DNA of 64,000 bases from Anaerohalosphaeraceae bacterium (GTDB lineage: Bacteria > Planctomycetota > Phycisphaerae > Sedimentisphaerales > Anaerohalosphaeraceae), in the NCBI GenBank assembly GCA_035378985.1, contig DAOSUR010000001.1:1-64000 (forward strand), given 5' to 3'. Position numbers and translations under genes: made by a program. Positions 8,744 to 17,779 of the stretch are shown here, one piece after another (the first letter of the stretch is position 1; each line of letters opens with the position of its first letter). A model generated the notes under the pieces. It did no database searches. It worked only from the letters and a program-made list of their open reading frames with translations, and was not told the DNA's origin.

Positions 8744-9438
8744 TTTTTCGCTGAATCTTTCCGTTTGCTCTGTTTTGGTTTTTTCTTGTTCTTTGCATCC
8801 GAATCCGCAGAACGGCCTTTCTCAGCCGACGACAGAGTTCCCTCCGCCGCCGCCCGCAGAAGGGAATAAAACAGCCAGCCGTCCGCTGCGGCAATCTGAC
8901 GTTCCAGAAATCCGTGGATCTCCTCTTCGGCGGCCTCCGGATGAATCATCTCTTCCCGAATCAGATACTCTTTCATCTTCCCCGTAAGAGGAATCGCGTG
9001 GCCTCCCAGTGCCGTTAAAAAGCAGTAGTCCGCCGCAAAACGGGTAACGCCTTCGATGTCTTCCACGGCCTTGCGCCCCTGCCGTTTGCCGAGATTGCGA
9101 AGAGAAATCAGACTCAGCGCATCATAACGGTCACAAACCTGATTCAGCATCCGCGTGAGGGTCTGCGCAGTGGTCTGCGCCTGCGGACTGTGATCGCCCA
9201 TAACCTCAAGAATCTCCTCGCTGCGGGCGACCCGCAAGTCATTCAGGTCCACAAAGTGGCTCTGAATGCGTTTGTAAATCTTTTTGGCTTCCGCCTCCGG
9301 ATACATTTCGCTGATCAGCCCCACAACAAGGGCCTCAATCGGGTCCTCATACGTCACAGATTCACAATCAGATCCCTGACGTTTCCAGCTCTGAAAGACT
9401 TTTTTCAGCTTGGTACCGTATTCTTTGCTGTTTTTCAT
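8740..9438 (-). CDS. Endonuclease III-like HhH-GPD fold protein, probably non-catalytic
   Basis: The 232-residue protein has the all-helical layout of HhH-GPD glycosylases: DPIEALVVGLISEMYPEAEAKK near residue 32, an HhH-like segment DIEGVTRFAADYCFL near 133, and GGHAIPLTGKM near 149 where active family members carry the catalytic V-D-T-H-V. The catalytic Asp and Lys are not evident, and there is no C-terminal four-Cys iron-sulphur loop. A Lys-rich tail (about residues 205-232) could contact nucleic acid. It overlaps rbfA at its start and hisG at its end by four bases each. It may be a degenerate DNA-binding paralogue. The role is unknown. Confidence 0.6.
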   Translation of the reverse strand: MKNSKEYGTKLKKVFQSWKRQGSDCESVTYEDPIEALVVGLISEMYPEAEAKKIYKRIQSHFVDLNDLRVARSEEILEVMGDHSPQAQTTAQTLTRMLNQVCDRYDALSLISLRNLGKRQGRKAVEDIEGVTRFAADYCFLTALGGHAIPLTGKMKEYLIREEMIHPEAAEEEIHGFLERQIAAADGWLFYSLLRAAAEGTLSSAEKGRSADSDAKNKKKPKQSKRKDSAKK

Positions 9439-9857
9439 AGCCGGGGCTCCTCTTGCGGCCCATTTTCTTCCGGGTTCTGCCTCTCCTCGTCCGTCTCATC
9501 CCACTGGCGGCGAATTTCCTCTATCAGCCGCAGCGTCTCCAGGGTCGTATGAAACTTTCGATCCATCTCAAAACGAAGATGGGGCACATATCGGCAGACC
9601 AGCACCCGCCCCAGCGCGGCCTGAAAAACTCCGGCCGCATGCCGGATGGCTTTTATCGTCAGTTCCTGGGCCGCTTCATCCACTCCGCTGACACTCAGAT
9701 AAACGGTGGCCTGACGCAGGTCGGCTGTTACCTCCACTTCCGTTACAGTCACCAATCCCTGAATGCGAGGATCACTTAGACGTGTCAGAATCGTGGAGCT
9801 CACCGATTCACGAATCACTCCGGCTATTCGTTCCAGTCTGCGGCTTGCCATGAACAT
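9435..9857 (-). CDS. rbfA: 30S ribosome-binding factor A
   Basis: RbfA binds the 30S subunit late in maturation, near the 5' end of 16S rRNA. The protein has the KH-like core (MASRRLERIAGVIRES, then LSDPRIQGLVTVTEVEV) followed by a short acidic tail. Three in-frame starts lie close together: TTG at 9863, ATG at 9857 and ATG at 9851. The ATG at 9857 has AGACAGG six bases upstream and is chosen, although family members usually start at the 9851 ATG. It sits 39 bases after infB and overlaps the next gene, as expected for the nusA-infB-rbfA operon. Confidence 0.92.
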   Translation of the reverse strand: MFMASRRLERIAGVIRESVSSTILTRLSDPRIQGLVTVTEVEVTADLRQATVYLSVSGVDEAAQELTIKAIRHAAGVFQAALGRVLVCRYVPHLRFEMDRKFHTTLETLRLIEEIRRQWDETDEERQNPEENGPQEEPRL

Positions 9858-9896
9858 TTCCAACCTGTCTTTCCCAACAAAATCCGCTCGTCCTGC

Positions 9897-12587
9897 TTAC
9901 AAATCGCGGGCGACCTGTACAATCTCATAAGCCTCCAGCACATCGCCGGTTTTGACGTCGTCGAAACCGACAATCTTAATTCCGCACTCCAGACCGGCCT
10001 TGACCTCCCGCACATCGTCTTTGAAATGCCGCAGCGATTCGATGGCGCAATTGTCCTTGACAACAATGTTGTTGCGAATCAGACGCAGCTTGGCATTTTT
10101 GGTAACCACGCCGTTTTCGACAAAGCATCCGGCCACCGTTCCCACTCCGGAAATCTTGAAGGTATTGCGGACAACCAGCCGGCCCAGCGTCTTTTCCTGC
10201 TCCACCGGCTCCAGAAGCCCTTTCATCGCTGCTTTCAAGTCCTCGGTAATGCGGTAAATCACATTGTACAGACGAATATCCACCCGGACCGCCTCCGCCA
10301 TCTGCCGGACTCGGTCTTCCGGAACAACATTAAAACCGATGATGATGGCATCCGAGGCCTGGGCAAGCACCACATCGCCTTCCGTAATGCCGCCGACACC
10401 GGCATGAATCACTTTGACTTTCACCTCAGGAGTACTCAATTCCGTCAAATAGCGAACCAGTACATCCACCGAACCCTGCACATCCGCACGCACAATCAGA
10501 TTCAGTTCCTTGATTTTGCCGGCTTCGATATGCTTGAACAGATTGTCCAGCGTCACCTGAGAACGCCGCGCCAGCGATTCTTCCCGGCTGAGCATCCGGA
10601 TTTCCTCCGCCGCCTCCTGAGCCCGGTTGATGTCGGACAGACAATAGAACTTATCTCCCGCCTGCGGAACCCCGTCGAGCCCGGTAATCTCCACCGGCAT
10701 AGAAGGAGTGGCTTTTTTAACGGCATGCCCCCAACTGTCGGTAATGGTACGGACCCGTCCGTAGGCCCCACCTGCCAGCACAATGTCGCCCTTTTTCAGC
10801 TCGCCTTCTTTGATCAGAAGCGTGGCCACCGCGCCGCGGCTGGGAGCCATCTTGGCCTCCACAACCCACCCTGTCGCCGGCAAGGTCGGGTCGGCCTGAT
10901 AGTTCTTTAGCTCCGCAATATAATCCAGATGTTCAATCAAATCCTCAATACCCTGTCCGGTTACGGCACTGGTTTTGACAATCTCTGTATTTCCGCCCCA
11001 TTCGGCAGGCGTCAGTTCATGCTCCGCCAGCTGCCCATAGATGCGGTGCAAATCAATCCCCGGCAGGTCGATTTTGTTCAGCGCCACCAGAATTTCAACA
11101 CCGGCGGCCTTGGCGTGATGAATCGCCTCTACTGTCTGCGGCATCACCCCGTCATCCGCCGCCACAACCAGAACGACAATGTCGGTCATCTGCGCTCCGC
11201 GTGCCCGCATCGAAGTAAACGCTTCATGACCCGGCGTATCCAAAAACGTGATGCGCTTGCCGTTGATTTCCACCTGATAAGCGCCGATGTGCTGCGTAAT
11301 CCCGCCGGCTTCTCCGGCCGCCACAGACGTCTTGCGAATCCGGTCCAGTAAACTGGTCTTGCCGTGGTCCACATGGCCGAGCATCGTGACAATCGGCGGA
11401 CGCTTCTGCAGATGAAGTCTCGGACGCTGTTCAAATTCCTTTTCAATCTGCTCCAGAACGGTACGTTTCCGTTCTACGACCAGTTCTGTGCCGAACTCCA
11501 TCGCAATCAGCTCGGCCGTATCAACAGAGATTGCCTGGTTGGCCGTCGCAATAACTCCTTCCGCCAGAAGCTTGGCGATAATATCACTGGTCTTTACACC
11601 CAAAGCAGCGGAAAGGTCTTTCACCAGAATCGGTTCGGTCACAACGGCCTTAGCGGGCCGCTCTACCGGCGGAGCCGCTTCCTCGGTCTTGGATTTGGTT
11701 TCAATCCGGCGAGGCGGACGGTTCCGAACCCATTCCCCTTCCGCAGCCGCCAGTCGAGCCCGCCGCTCCTCCAAATCCCGCTCCCGAATCCGCTTCGGCC
11801 CTCCTTTGAGCAGGCGTTCTTCCTCTTCATCGGCATGGTGCTTTCGGCGCCCATGCGTTTTGTCTTTGGGCTTTTTGGCGGTTGTGTCCGGTTCGTCTTC
11901 AACCGCTGGAATCAGCGGTTCTGCTATGGGTTTCACCGCTCCCTTCATCGGCGGACGCGGCCGCTTTCCGGCGAACCGGCGCGAATCAACTTCCGGTTTT
12001 TCAACCCGGATCACCGTCGGTCCGGTTAGCTGAGCAGGCGTGGGTTTCTCCAGTTTCGGACCGGCCGGCAGAATCGGCTCCGGAGGCGGGGGCGGAGGCG
12101 GCGGAGCAGCCATCGGTGTCTCCTGAACTTGCGGCGCAGGGGGCTCCGCCATAATTGTCGGCTCTGCCGAAGCCGCCGCTGCAGGAACGACAGGAGCCGC
12201 CTGTTCTGAAACCCCTGTCTCTGACACAGGGACCGTTTCCGTTTCCGGCATCTCTTTCGTTTCCGCCGGTGCTTCCGCTACTTGAACAGATTCAGAAGTC
12301 TCTGCAGGTGCAGCCGGAGCAGCTGCGGTCTCTTCCGTCGAAGCGGTACCTTTTTTTCGACGGGGCACCCGCACCTTTTCCAAATCGACTCGTTCGGCGG
12401 TCTCCACAGACGTCGTGTGTTCTCCCTCGCTGAACCACTCCCGGATGGTTGCTACCTGACCGGCCGTCAAAGGGGACATATGGGTTTTGATATCCAGCCC
12501 TTCGGCCTGACATTTGGCCACGATGGCCTGGCTTTTAACCCCCAACTCTTTCGCCAGAAGATAAACTTTTGTTACCGCCTTTGCCAA
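9897..12587 (-). CDS. infB: Translation initiation factor IF-2
   Basis: IF-2 is the GTPase that places initiator tRNA on the 30S subunit and promotes subunit joining. The 896-residue protein has the N-terminal IF2_N helix (residues 1-50), a long low-complexity linker rich in Ala, Pro and charged residues (about 60-300), a second IF2_N segment near 310-360, then the G domain (GHVDHGKT near residue 402, DTPGHEAF, NKIDLPG) and the beta-barrel and C2 domains. The linker contains eight consecutive prolines near residue 165, a stretch that normally needs EF-P for translation. It lies 63 bases downstream of nusA. Confidence 0.98.
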   Translation of the reverse strand: MAKAVTKVYLLAKELGVKSQAIVAKCQAEGLDIKTHMSPLTAGQVATIREWFSEGEHTTSVETAERVDLEKVRVPRRKKGTASTEETAAAPAAPAETSESVQVAEAPAETKEMPETETVPVSETGVSEQAAPVVPAAAASAEPTIMAEPPAPQVQETPMAAPPPPPPPPEPILPAGPKLEKPTPAQLTGPTVIRVEKPEVDSRRFAGKRPRPPMKGAVKPIAEPLIPAVEDEPDTTAKKPKDKTHGRRKHHADEEEERLLKGGPKRIRERDLEERRARLAAAEGEWVRNRPPRRIETKSKTEEAAPPVERPAKAVVTEPILVKDLSAALGVKTSDIIAKLLAEGVIATANQAISVDTAELIAMEFGTELVVERKRTVLEQIEKEFEQRPRLHLQKRPPIVTMLGHVDHGKTSLLDRIRKTSVAAGEAGGITQHIGAYQVEINGKRITFLDTPGHEAFTSMRARGAQMTDIVVLVVAADDGVMPQTVEAIHHAKAAGVEILVALNKIDLPGIDLHRIYGQLAEHELTPAEWGGNTEIVKTSAVTGQGIEDLIEHLDYIAELKNYQADPTLPATGWVVEAKMAPSRGAVATLLIKEGELKKGDIVLAGGAYGRVRTITDSWGHAVKKATPSMPVEITGLDGVPQAGDKFYCLSDINRAQEAAEEIRMLSREESLARRSQVTLDNLFKHIEAGKIKELNLIVRADVQGSVDVLVRYLTELSTPEVKVKVIHAGVGGITEGDVVLAQASDAIIIGFNVVPEDRVRQMAEAVRVDIRLYNVIYRITEDLKAAMKGLLEPVEQEKTLGRLVVRNTFKISGVGTVAGCFVENGVVTKNAKLRLIRNNIVVKDNCAIESLRHFKDDVREVKAGLECGIKIVGFDDVKTGDVLEAYEIVQVARDL

Positions 12588-12650
12588 TTTGGGTTCTCCT
12601 GTACAACCTTACGGAAGTCTTTCTCTGCCTTCCGAAAACGTGTACACCTT

Positions 12651-13880
12651 TTAACTCTTTCGTTTTCTTTCGCTGCGCGCCTTTTCCTGCATCAGCAAGC
12701 CTTCGGCCTGGGTCATTTTTTCTTCCGCCGCCATTTCTTTGGCGGCTGCTTCCGCGGCCTTAATAATCCGAAGAGCCAACTCACTCGAAATCTTCAGTTC
12801 CTCTACCAGCGGCTCTACCCCCACCTCTTCAAGATCCAAAACGGAAATAATTCCCAAGGCCAGCAACTTATCGACAAAAGAATCATCTACCCCCTCAACT
12901 TGACCGATGCAGGCCGAAAGCCGCTCCACCTCTCGGTTATACTCCGGAGGAGTTAAAATATCAATATCCCAGCTGGTCAAACGAGCGGCCAAACGCACAT
13001 TTTGGCCGTGCTTGCCGATCGCCAAGCTTAACTGGTCTTCGGGTACAACCACCGTTGCTCGCCCCAGTTCAAAACAAATGGCGATTTCACTCACCTTAGC
13101 CGGACGAAGTGCGTTGGCAATGAAAACCTGAGAAGAATCACTCCAGGGCACAATGTCAATCTTTTCTCCACCAAGCTCATCGACAATATTTTTGATTCGG
13201 CTTCCCCGAACCCCAACACAAGCCCCTACCGGGTCCACTTTGTCATCCGTGGAATCCACGGCAATTTTGGTCCGATAGCCCGCCTCCCGGGCCAGGGCTT
13301 TTATCTCAATAATCCCTTCGCTCACCTCCGGTACCTCCAATTCAAAGAGACGGCGGATAAAATCCGGATGGGTTCGGGAAAGAATAATTTTCACCTGACT
13401 GGATACATCACGCACATCAAGAATCATCGCACGAATCCGCTCTCCGGGGTGATGCGTTTCCCCGCTGATTTGCTCGGATTTTGGCAAAATCGCCTCTACA
13501 CGAGGACTTAGGTTCACAACCAGCACCCCGCCTTCAAAACGTGCTACAGTCCCGTTGACAATCTCACCTTTCCGCTGAACATACTCCGCGTAAATGCTCT
13601 CCCGTTCATCCGCGCGGAGTTTCTGAATCATCACCTGGCGCGCTGTCTGCGCCGAAATCCGCCCTAATCTTTGGATATCAATCGGACTGCCATCCTTAAA
13701 GGCGGAAATATCTCCCGTTTTGCGGTCGATATGAACGGTAATATCACTTTCCGGCGGAGCCCCGAAGTGCTTGCGCGCTGCCGAAACCATCGCGGCTTCA
13801 AGGTCCTGGAAGACAGACTCCTTATCAATACTTTTGTCTCGTGAAATACTGTCAACGATTCGTAATACATCCTGATTCAT
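12651..13880 (-). CDS. nusA: Transcription termination/antitermination factor NusA
   Basis: NusA binds RNA polymerase and modulates pausing, hairpin termination and antitermination. The 409-residue protein has the polymerase-binding N-terminal domain (1-125), an S1 domain (about 130-200), two KH domains (GVRGSRIKNIVDEL near 240 and IGKHGQNVRLAARLT near 305), and a single helical C-terminal repeat ending in a Lys/Arg-rich tail. It is the first gene of the operon. rimP, which commonly precedes nusA, is absent and a long structured leader takes its place. Confidence 0.97.
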   Translation of the reverse strand: MNQDVLRIVDSISRDKSIDKESVFQDLEAAMVSAARKHFGAPPESDITVHIDRKTGDISAFKDGSPIDIQRLGRISAQTARQVMIQKLRADERESIYAEYVQRKGEIVNGTVARFEGGVLVVNLSPRVEAILPKSEQISGETHHPGERIRAMILDVRDVSSQVKIILSRTHPDFIRRLFELEVPEVSEGIIEIKALAREAGYRTKIAVDSTDDKVDPVGACVGVRGSRIKNIVDELGGEKIDIVPWSDSSQVFIANALRPAKVSEIAICFELGRATVVVPEDQLSLAIGKHGQNVRLAARLTSWDIDILTPPEYNREVERLSACIGQVEGVDDSFVDKLLALGIISVLDLEEVGVEPLVEELKISSELALRIIKAAEAAAKEMAAEEKMTQAEGLLMQEKARSERKRKS

Positions 13881-14215
13881 AAAATCCGCATCCTTAATCC
13901 AATAAAAACAAAAAAGTGGAAACCTTCAGGTTACCACTTTTTCCCGCAATCCCACGGCCCATTTTTCAATTCCGAACTCACAGTTTCGGGCCGACAAAAT
14001 TTTTTTCTTTTAGTCGGCCATAACTTCTGTTCTCCAGAATCGCCGCCGTTTCTGCAGGTTCCCTGAAGAATCATTTTCTATAGCAACAAGCCGTCCGTGC
14101 ACCCTGCACCGCTGCATCACACAGGATGTAATTCTATGCAAACGCACGACTTATATTTCCTCTAACAACCATAACTCACCCTTTCCGCCTATAAATCCAG
14201 CGTCGGTTAATACGA
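13881..14215 (-). promoter_or_regulatory. Long structured 5' leader of the nusA operon
   Basis: About 335 nt lie between the predicted -10 box and the nusA ATG without a convincing gene. Three inverted repeats are visible: 14050-14070 (nine-base arms, one mismatch, 3-nt loop), 13989-14019 (seven perfect pairs GGCCGAC/GTCGGCC around an A/T-rich loop), and 13911-13942 (terminator-like, listed separately). A leader ORF of about 47 codons starting near 14,075 runs into the last hairpin but has no recognisable product. No known riboswitch or tRNA motif was seen. Regulation of nusA by premature termination is an inference. Confidence 0.5.
13909..13942 (-). terminator. Terminator-like hairpin just upstream of nusA (candidate attenuator)
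   Basis: Arms at 13911-13924 and 13929-13942 form a 14-base stem with one mismatch around a 4-nt loop. Read on the minus strand the loop is UGAA and the stem is followed by an uninterrupted run of six U. It ends about 30 bases before the nusA ATG, inside the leader, so it would stop transcription before the operon unless bypassed. Confidence 0.6.
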
Positions 14216-14243
14216 ATTATAGAACGCTTCAGTCAAAAGTCAA
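14216..14243 (-). promoter_or_regulatory. Near-consensus sigma70 promoter for the nusA operon
   Basis: On the minus strand TTGACT (14238-14243) and a perfect TATAAT (14216-14221) are separated by 16 bases. The predicted start point near 14,209 gives a leader of about 330 nt. It lies directly downstream of the end of the GH106 gene, which is read in the same direction. Confidence 0.75.
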
Positions 14244-14308
14244 GAAGTGTTTGTATTCTTAAAAAAGAGAAATGATAATATAAGGATATATTCTATCTTG
14301 TTATATAT

Positions 14309-17300
14309 TTATTTCAAATAATGCCGAAGTTGGCAGTCTTCTATTTTTCGGATTCCTTCTACCACCATAAGGGCATTCAAACGGGCACCCGCCGATGTCG
14401 TATGAGTGTGGTCCTCCAAAAAGTATTCCTGCGTGACCTTCTCCTGTCCCTGCTGTTCATAAACACGGGCAATCGACTCATTTAAATTGATGAAAGGAAC
14501 CCCCTCGGCCTGTGCAACCTGTGCCGCCCAGGCAGCATAATCGGAACCGGCCCTTGTTAACTTGCCGTCCTTCCAGATGTTGCGAGGAACCGGCGATAAA
14601 AGAATCGGCTGAACCCCCTTCTCTTTCGCTTCGCGAATGTATTTTCGCAGGTACCACCCATAGGTATGAACGACCTCTTTCTGCCCCGTTGCTTCTAATA
14701 CAACTTCTTCCGTCTCCTCGCCGATTCCCTTCAGGGAAGCGCGAGCCCTGCCTGTCCCCAGCGGCCCGCTGTCGTTATGCCCAAACTGAATCATAAGAAA
14801 ATCGCCCTCCTTCATCTCCTCCAATACCTTCTGCCATCGCCCTTCCGTGAAAAAGGTGCGGCTGCTTCGCCCGCCGATAGCCCGATTTTGGACAGATATC
14901 TTCGATAAATCGAAAAAGTCCGCAATCGGGTCCCCCCATCCCTGCAAGCCGCGGGTATTGTTTTTCACGGTGGAATCCCCTATTATAAAAAGAGTCGGCT
15001 TATCCGAAATTCGGTTCGGCTCCGTCAGGGGATTCAAACCCCTTGCCGGAATCAGGCGAACCGGCCCCAACAGACCCGAATCTCGAAGCGGCCAGTCTGC
15101 CGCATTGAACGGTTTATAGTCGATATTCACTACATTAATATCGTAGAAATATTTCCACCGAATCTGCCGCCTGTCCAAATCCCGGATGCGGTTAGCCGCC
15201 AGGTTTGTCACATCAATCTCCAGCTTATTGTGACTTTCACGAAGCAGTCCGCCGATTCGGCACACATACGGCGGCGTCCAGAGAGTTCCCACTTCCTTTC
15301 CATTCAGCCGAACCCGTGCGCTCTCGCAAACCGTCCCCAAATCGAGAATCCAATCCTCGGCAGTGCCGGCGGGCTTTTCAAACTCGAGCGTATAACGAGC
15401 CGTCCCCGCAAACCGCTCGGTTTCCTCATCACCCCATCGAGTCCAGGAATCCAGCCGCTCAATGTGACACGGCTTCGGCAGAGAAGGGCCGCCCTGGATA
15501 AACTCAACCATCCATCGCCCTTCTAAAGAAACCGAACCCGGGCCCAAGCGAAGATACGTCCATTCAGGGCCCTTCGGCAGCTCTTTGGAGAATGTTTTCA
15601 AAATCAGCGATTGTCCCGCCGTCATCTGGATGTACACCTGCGTTTGTCCGCCTTCGCTGCGAACAGCCGCCAGACCCACCCACTCCGAATGGAGGGGGTC
15701 CATCAAAACAGCGGAACGGGCTGGCCTGCCCAGCGGTATCCACCGCTCCAGCGGTTTTTGGCTCTGATTCACCAGAAAGTAATAGTACCCCTCCGAATGG
15801 CTCCTTCGAACGACCTGGATACCCGTATCTGTGCACGCTTCCCGGCCAATCCCGACGGACTGGAGCATCGGCTCGATATTTCCAACCAAAATCTTTCCTT
15901 TCCTGCGCACACAAGATCGGAAGGAACCCGCTGCCTCCTCCCGGAAAGCAAGCGATTGCAGAGTGTTGTTCAGCTTCTCCCGTCTCTTCTGCCAATCCTT
16001 CAGTCCGGGAACATCCGAAGGCAGACCCGAATCGAACAAAATCACGGCTCCCTTGTCGGCCAGTTTCAGCAGCGTCTCCAGTGTCTCCGTCGGCATCAGG
16101 CGGCAGGCCGGAATCAAAACCGCCGAATAGGAATTGCCTCCGAGAACAATTTTTCCATCCCGAACGGTGCTCTTTTGGAGAAACCTGTCGGAAACGGCAT
16201 CATATCCGTATCCTCGGTTCCACAGGTCCATCGCTGTCTTATAGAAAGAACTGTCATAAAACCACTGTTCCTGATTGTGAATGCGAAAGGCCTGATAGAA
16301 GCCCTTTGAATCCTGCCACAAATCATAGACCGGCCAGTACAGCAGAATCTCATTATCCGGCCGGCCCGCCTGGAGGATCGACTGACAGCGGGTCAGGTAG
16401 TCCGTAAACGCCGGCAGGTCCTGCCACAGTCCGCCGCCGGGCCCGAAATTGACCGAGGCATAAAACTGCCAGCCCGGCCAGGGGGCCTCCTGCGGCGAAT
16501 ACGGAATCCCGTGAAAGAAAAGGTGATTGACGCCGGACAAAAACAGAAAATCCGCCGCCGCTTTGGCATCCGCCAGTGAGGCCTGAAAATGCTCTTTGAG
16601 CCATGTAAAAGACTCGGCGGAGGTCAGGGTCTGCCCTTTCAAATGGGCCGCCGAAGAGGCCATCTTCATCATCGGAATCTGCCGGTTATCCACGGAACGG
16701 AAGATTTCGGTTTCCGGAATATCCGCCGCGGCATACAAATCAATCAGATTGGCCGGCGCCCCGTGGGCCTGATTGCGGGAGAGCCCCTTGTATCGATGAC
16801 ACCACTGCGTCCAGTGCTCGATATAGGCAATATGCAGCTCGGAAAGCGTCCGGCGGCAGTCGCACTTCACGCGGGCGGCTGTTTCGGATGAATCCTCTCC
16901 GAACAAAAACTCAACATAGTCCCTCAGGTCATAGCCCCGCCGCTTCTGAAACTCCCGTAAGAACTCCGCCGTCCAGTCCGCTTCAAAGTACTCAAACGAA
17001 TCGTGGAAATGGGCCCGCGGCATCCGTCCGCCGTACCCCGCAAAGGCCTTGTCAAAAGCAGCCAGGTATTTTTCAAGAGCCGACACCGAAAACGGGTCCA
17101 CGACGTTCCCCGCACCGCCCGGAGCGGCGCGCTTAACCTTCTGCACCGGACGCCGTCCCGCCAATTCATAAATTGTCCAGCTGCCCTGCGGCACTTCCCA
17201 GCGGAGTCTGCCGTCTTTGACCTTTGCCGTCAAATCCATCCGGCGTCCATCCGCCGCAACGGCAATCAGGGCCATCAGATAAGCCCTCGGATTTTTCGGA

Positions 17301-17764
17301 ACAGACGCTTCAAAGACCTGCCCGCCGGAGACCGAATACCGCTCGCAAAGCACCTTCATTGAGGCCAGCTCATCCGGCACATACGGTCCGCCGAACGGCC
17401 AGCCGGTCCCCGTGGTCAAATCCACCCCCATTCCAAGCCGCTGGGCCTCCGCTGTCGTGTGGGCCAGCATCTTCATCCACTTCGGCGAAAGAAAATCAAT
17501 AAACTGCTCCTCGTATCCCTTGACGCCGTAAATCGGACAGATTTCGACCCCTCCGATGCCTGCCCGGCTGTACTCTTCCAGCAAAAACGACAAATCGGCT
17601 TCGTTGACCGCACTGCCCAGCCACCACCATCGCGTCCACGGCTTGTTCTCCGCCGTCGGTGTCGGCCAGCCAATCGGCGTTTGTGCGGCAAAAACCCATC
17701 CGGACAATCCGAGTGCAACCAGCAGCCCGGCCGCCTGCCGAGCCAATCGGTCCCATCGATTCAT
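14309..17764 (-). CDS. Secreted GH106 alpha-L-rhamnosidase fused to a CE12 rhamnogalacturonan acetylesterase
   Basis: The 1151-residue protein has a signal peptide (1-27, ending VFAAQ). Residues about 30-880 match the GH106 layout: PWTRWWWLGSAVNEADLSFLL, GIGGVEICPIYG, TTGTGWPFGGPYV, and a jelly-roll with a TARYTLEF-type C-terminal lobe. GH106 enzymes remove alpha-L-rhamnose from rhamnogalacturonan. Residues about 918-1145 are an SGNH esterase of the CE12 type: GDST near 926, GGRSSRTF, GHND near 993, and catalytic D-H-T-H near 1116. CE12 enzymes deacetylate rhamnogalacturonan. One chain therefore holds a deacetylase and an exo-rhamnosidase for the same polymer. It is the last gene of the pectin operon, 15 bases after the acetylesterase gene. 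Confidence 0.9.
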   Translation of the reverse strand: MNRWDRLARQAAGLLVALGLSGWVFAAQTPIGWPTPTAENKPWTRWWWLGSAVNEADLSFLLEEYSRAGIGGVEICPIYGVKGYEEQFIDFLSPKWMKMLAHTTAEAQRLGMGVDLTTGTGWPFGGPYVPDELASMKVLCERYSVSGGQVFEASVPKNPRAYLMALIAVAADGRRMDLTAKVKDGRLRWEVPQGSWTIYELAGRRPVQKVKRAAPGGAGNVVDPFSVSALEKYLAAFDKAFAGYGGRMPRAHFHDSFEYFEADWTAEFLREFQKRRGYDLRDYVEFLFGEDSSETAARVKCDCRRTLSELHIAYIEHWTQWCHRYKGLSRNQAHGAPANLIDLYAAADIPETEIFRSVDNRQIPMMKMASSAAHLKGQTLTSAESFTWLKEHFQASLADAKAAADFLFLSGVNHLFFHGIPYSPQEAPWPGWQFYASVNFGPGGGLWQDLPAFTDYLTRCQSILQAGRPDNEILLYWPVYDLWQDSKGFYQAFRIHNQEQWFYDSSFYKTAMDLWNRGYGYDAVSDRFLQKSTVRDGKIVLGGNSYSAVLIPACRLMPTETLETLLKLADKGAVILFDSGLPSDVPGLKDWQKRREKLNNTLQSLAFREEAAGSFRSCVRRKGKILVGNIEPMLQSVGIGREACTDTGIQVVRRSHSEGYYYFLVNQSQKPLERWIPLGRPARSAVLMDPLHSEWVGLAAVRSEGGQTQVYIQMTAGQSLILKTFSKELPKGPEWTYLRLGPGSVSLEGRWMVEFIQGGPSLPKPCHIERLDSWTRWGDEETERFAGTARYTLEFEKPAGTAEDWILDLGTVCESARVRLNGKEVGTLWTPPYVCRIGGLLRESHNKLEIDVTNLAANRIRDLDRRQIRWKYFYDINVVNIDYKPFNAADWPLRDSGLLGPVRLIPARGLNPLTEPNRISDKPTLFIIGDSTVKNNTRGLQGWGDPIADFFDLSKISVQNRAIGGRSSRTFFTEGRWQKVLEEMKEGDFLMIQFGHNDSGPLGTGRARASLKGIGEETEEVVLEATGQKEVVHTYGWYLRKYIREAKEKGVQPILLSPVPRNIWKDGKLTRAGSDYAAWAAQVAQAEGVPFINLNESIARVYEQQGQEKVTQEYFLEDHTHTTSAGARLNALMVVEGIRKIEDCQLRHYLK

Positions 17765-17779
17765 TTCTTGCTCCTGTTT

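Noticed and set aside
13935..14078. Possible 47-codon leader ORF before nusA
   Set aside because: No recognisable product and no clear ribosome binding site. It ends inside the terminator-like hairpin, so it is kept only as a remark on the leader.
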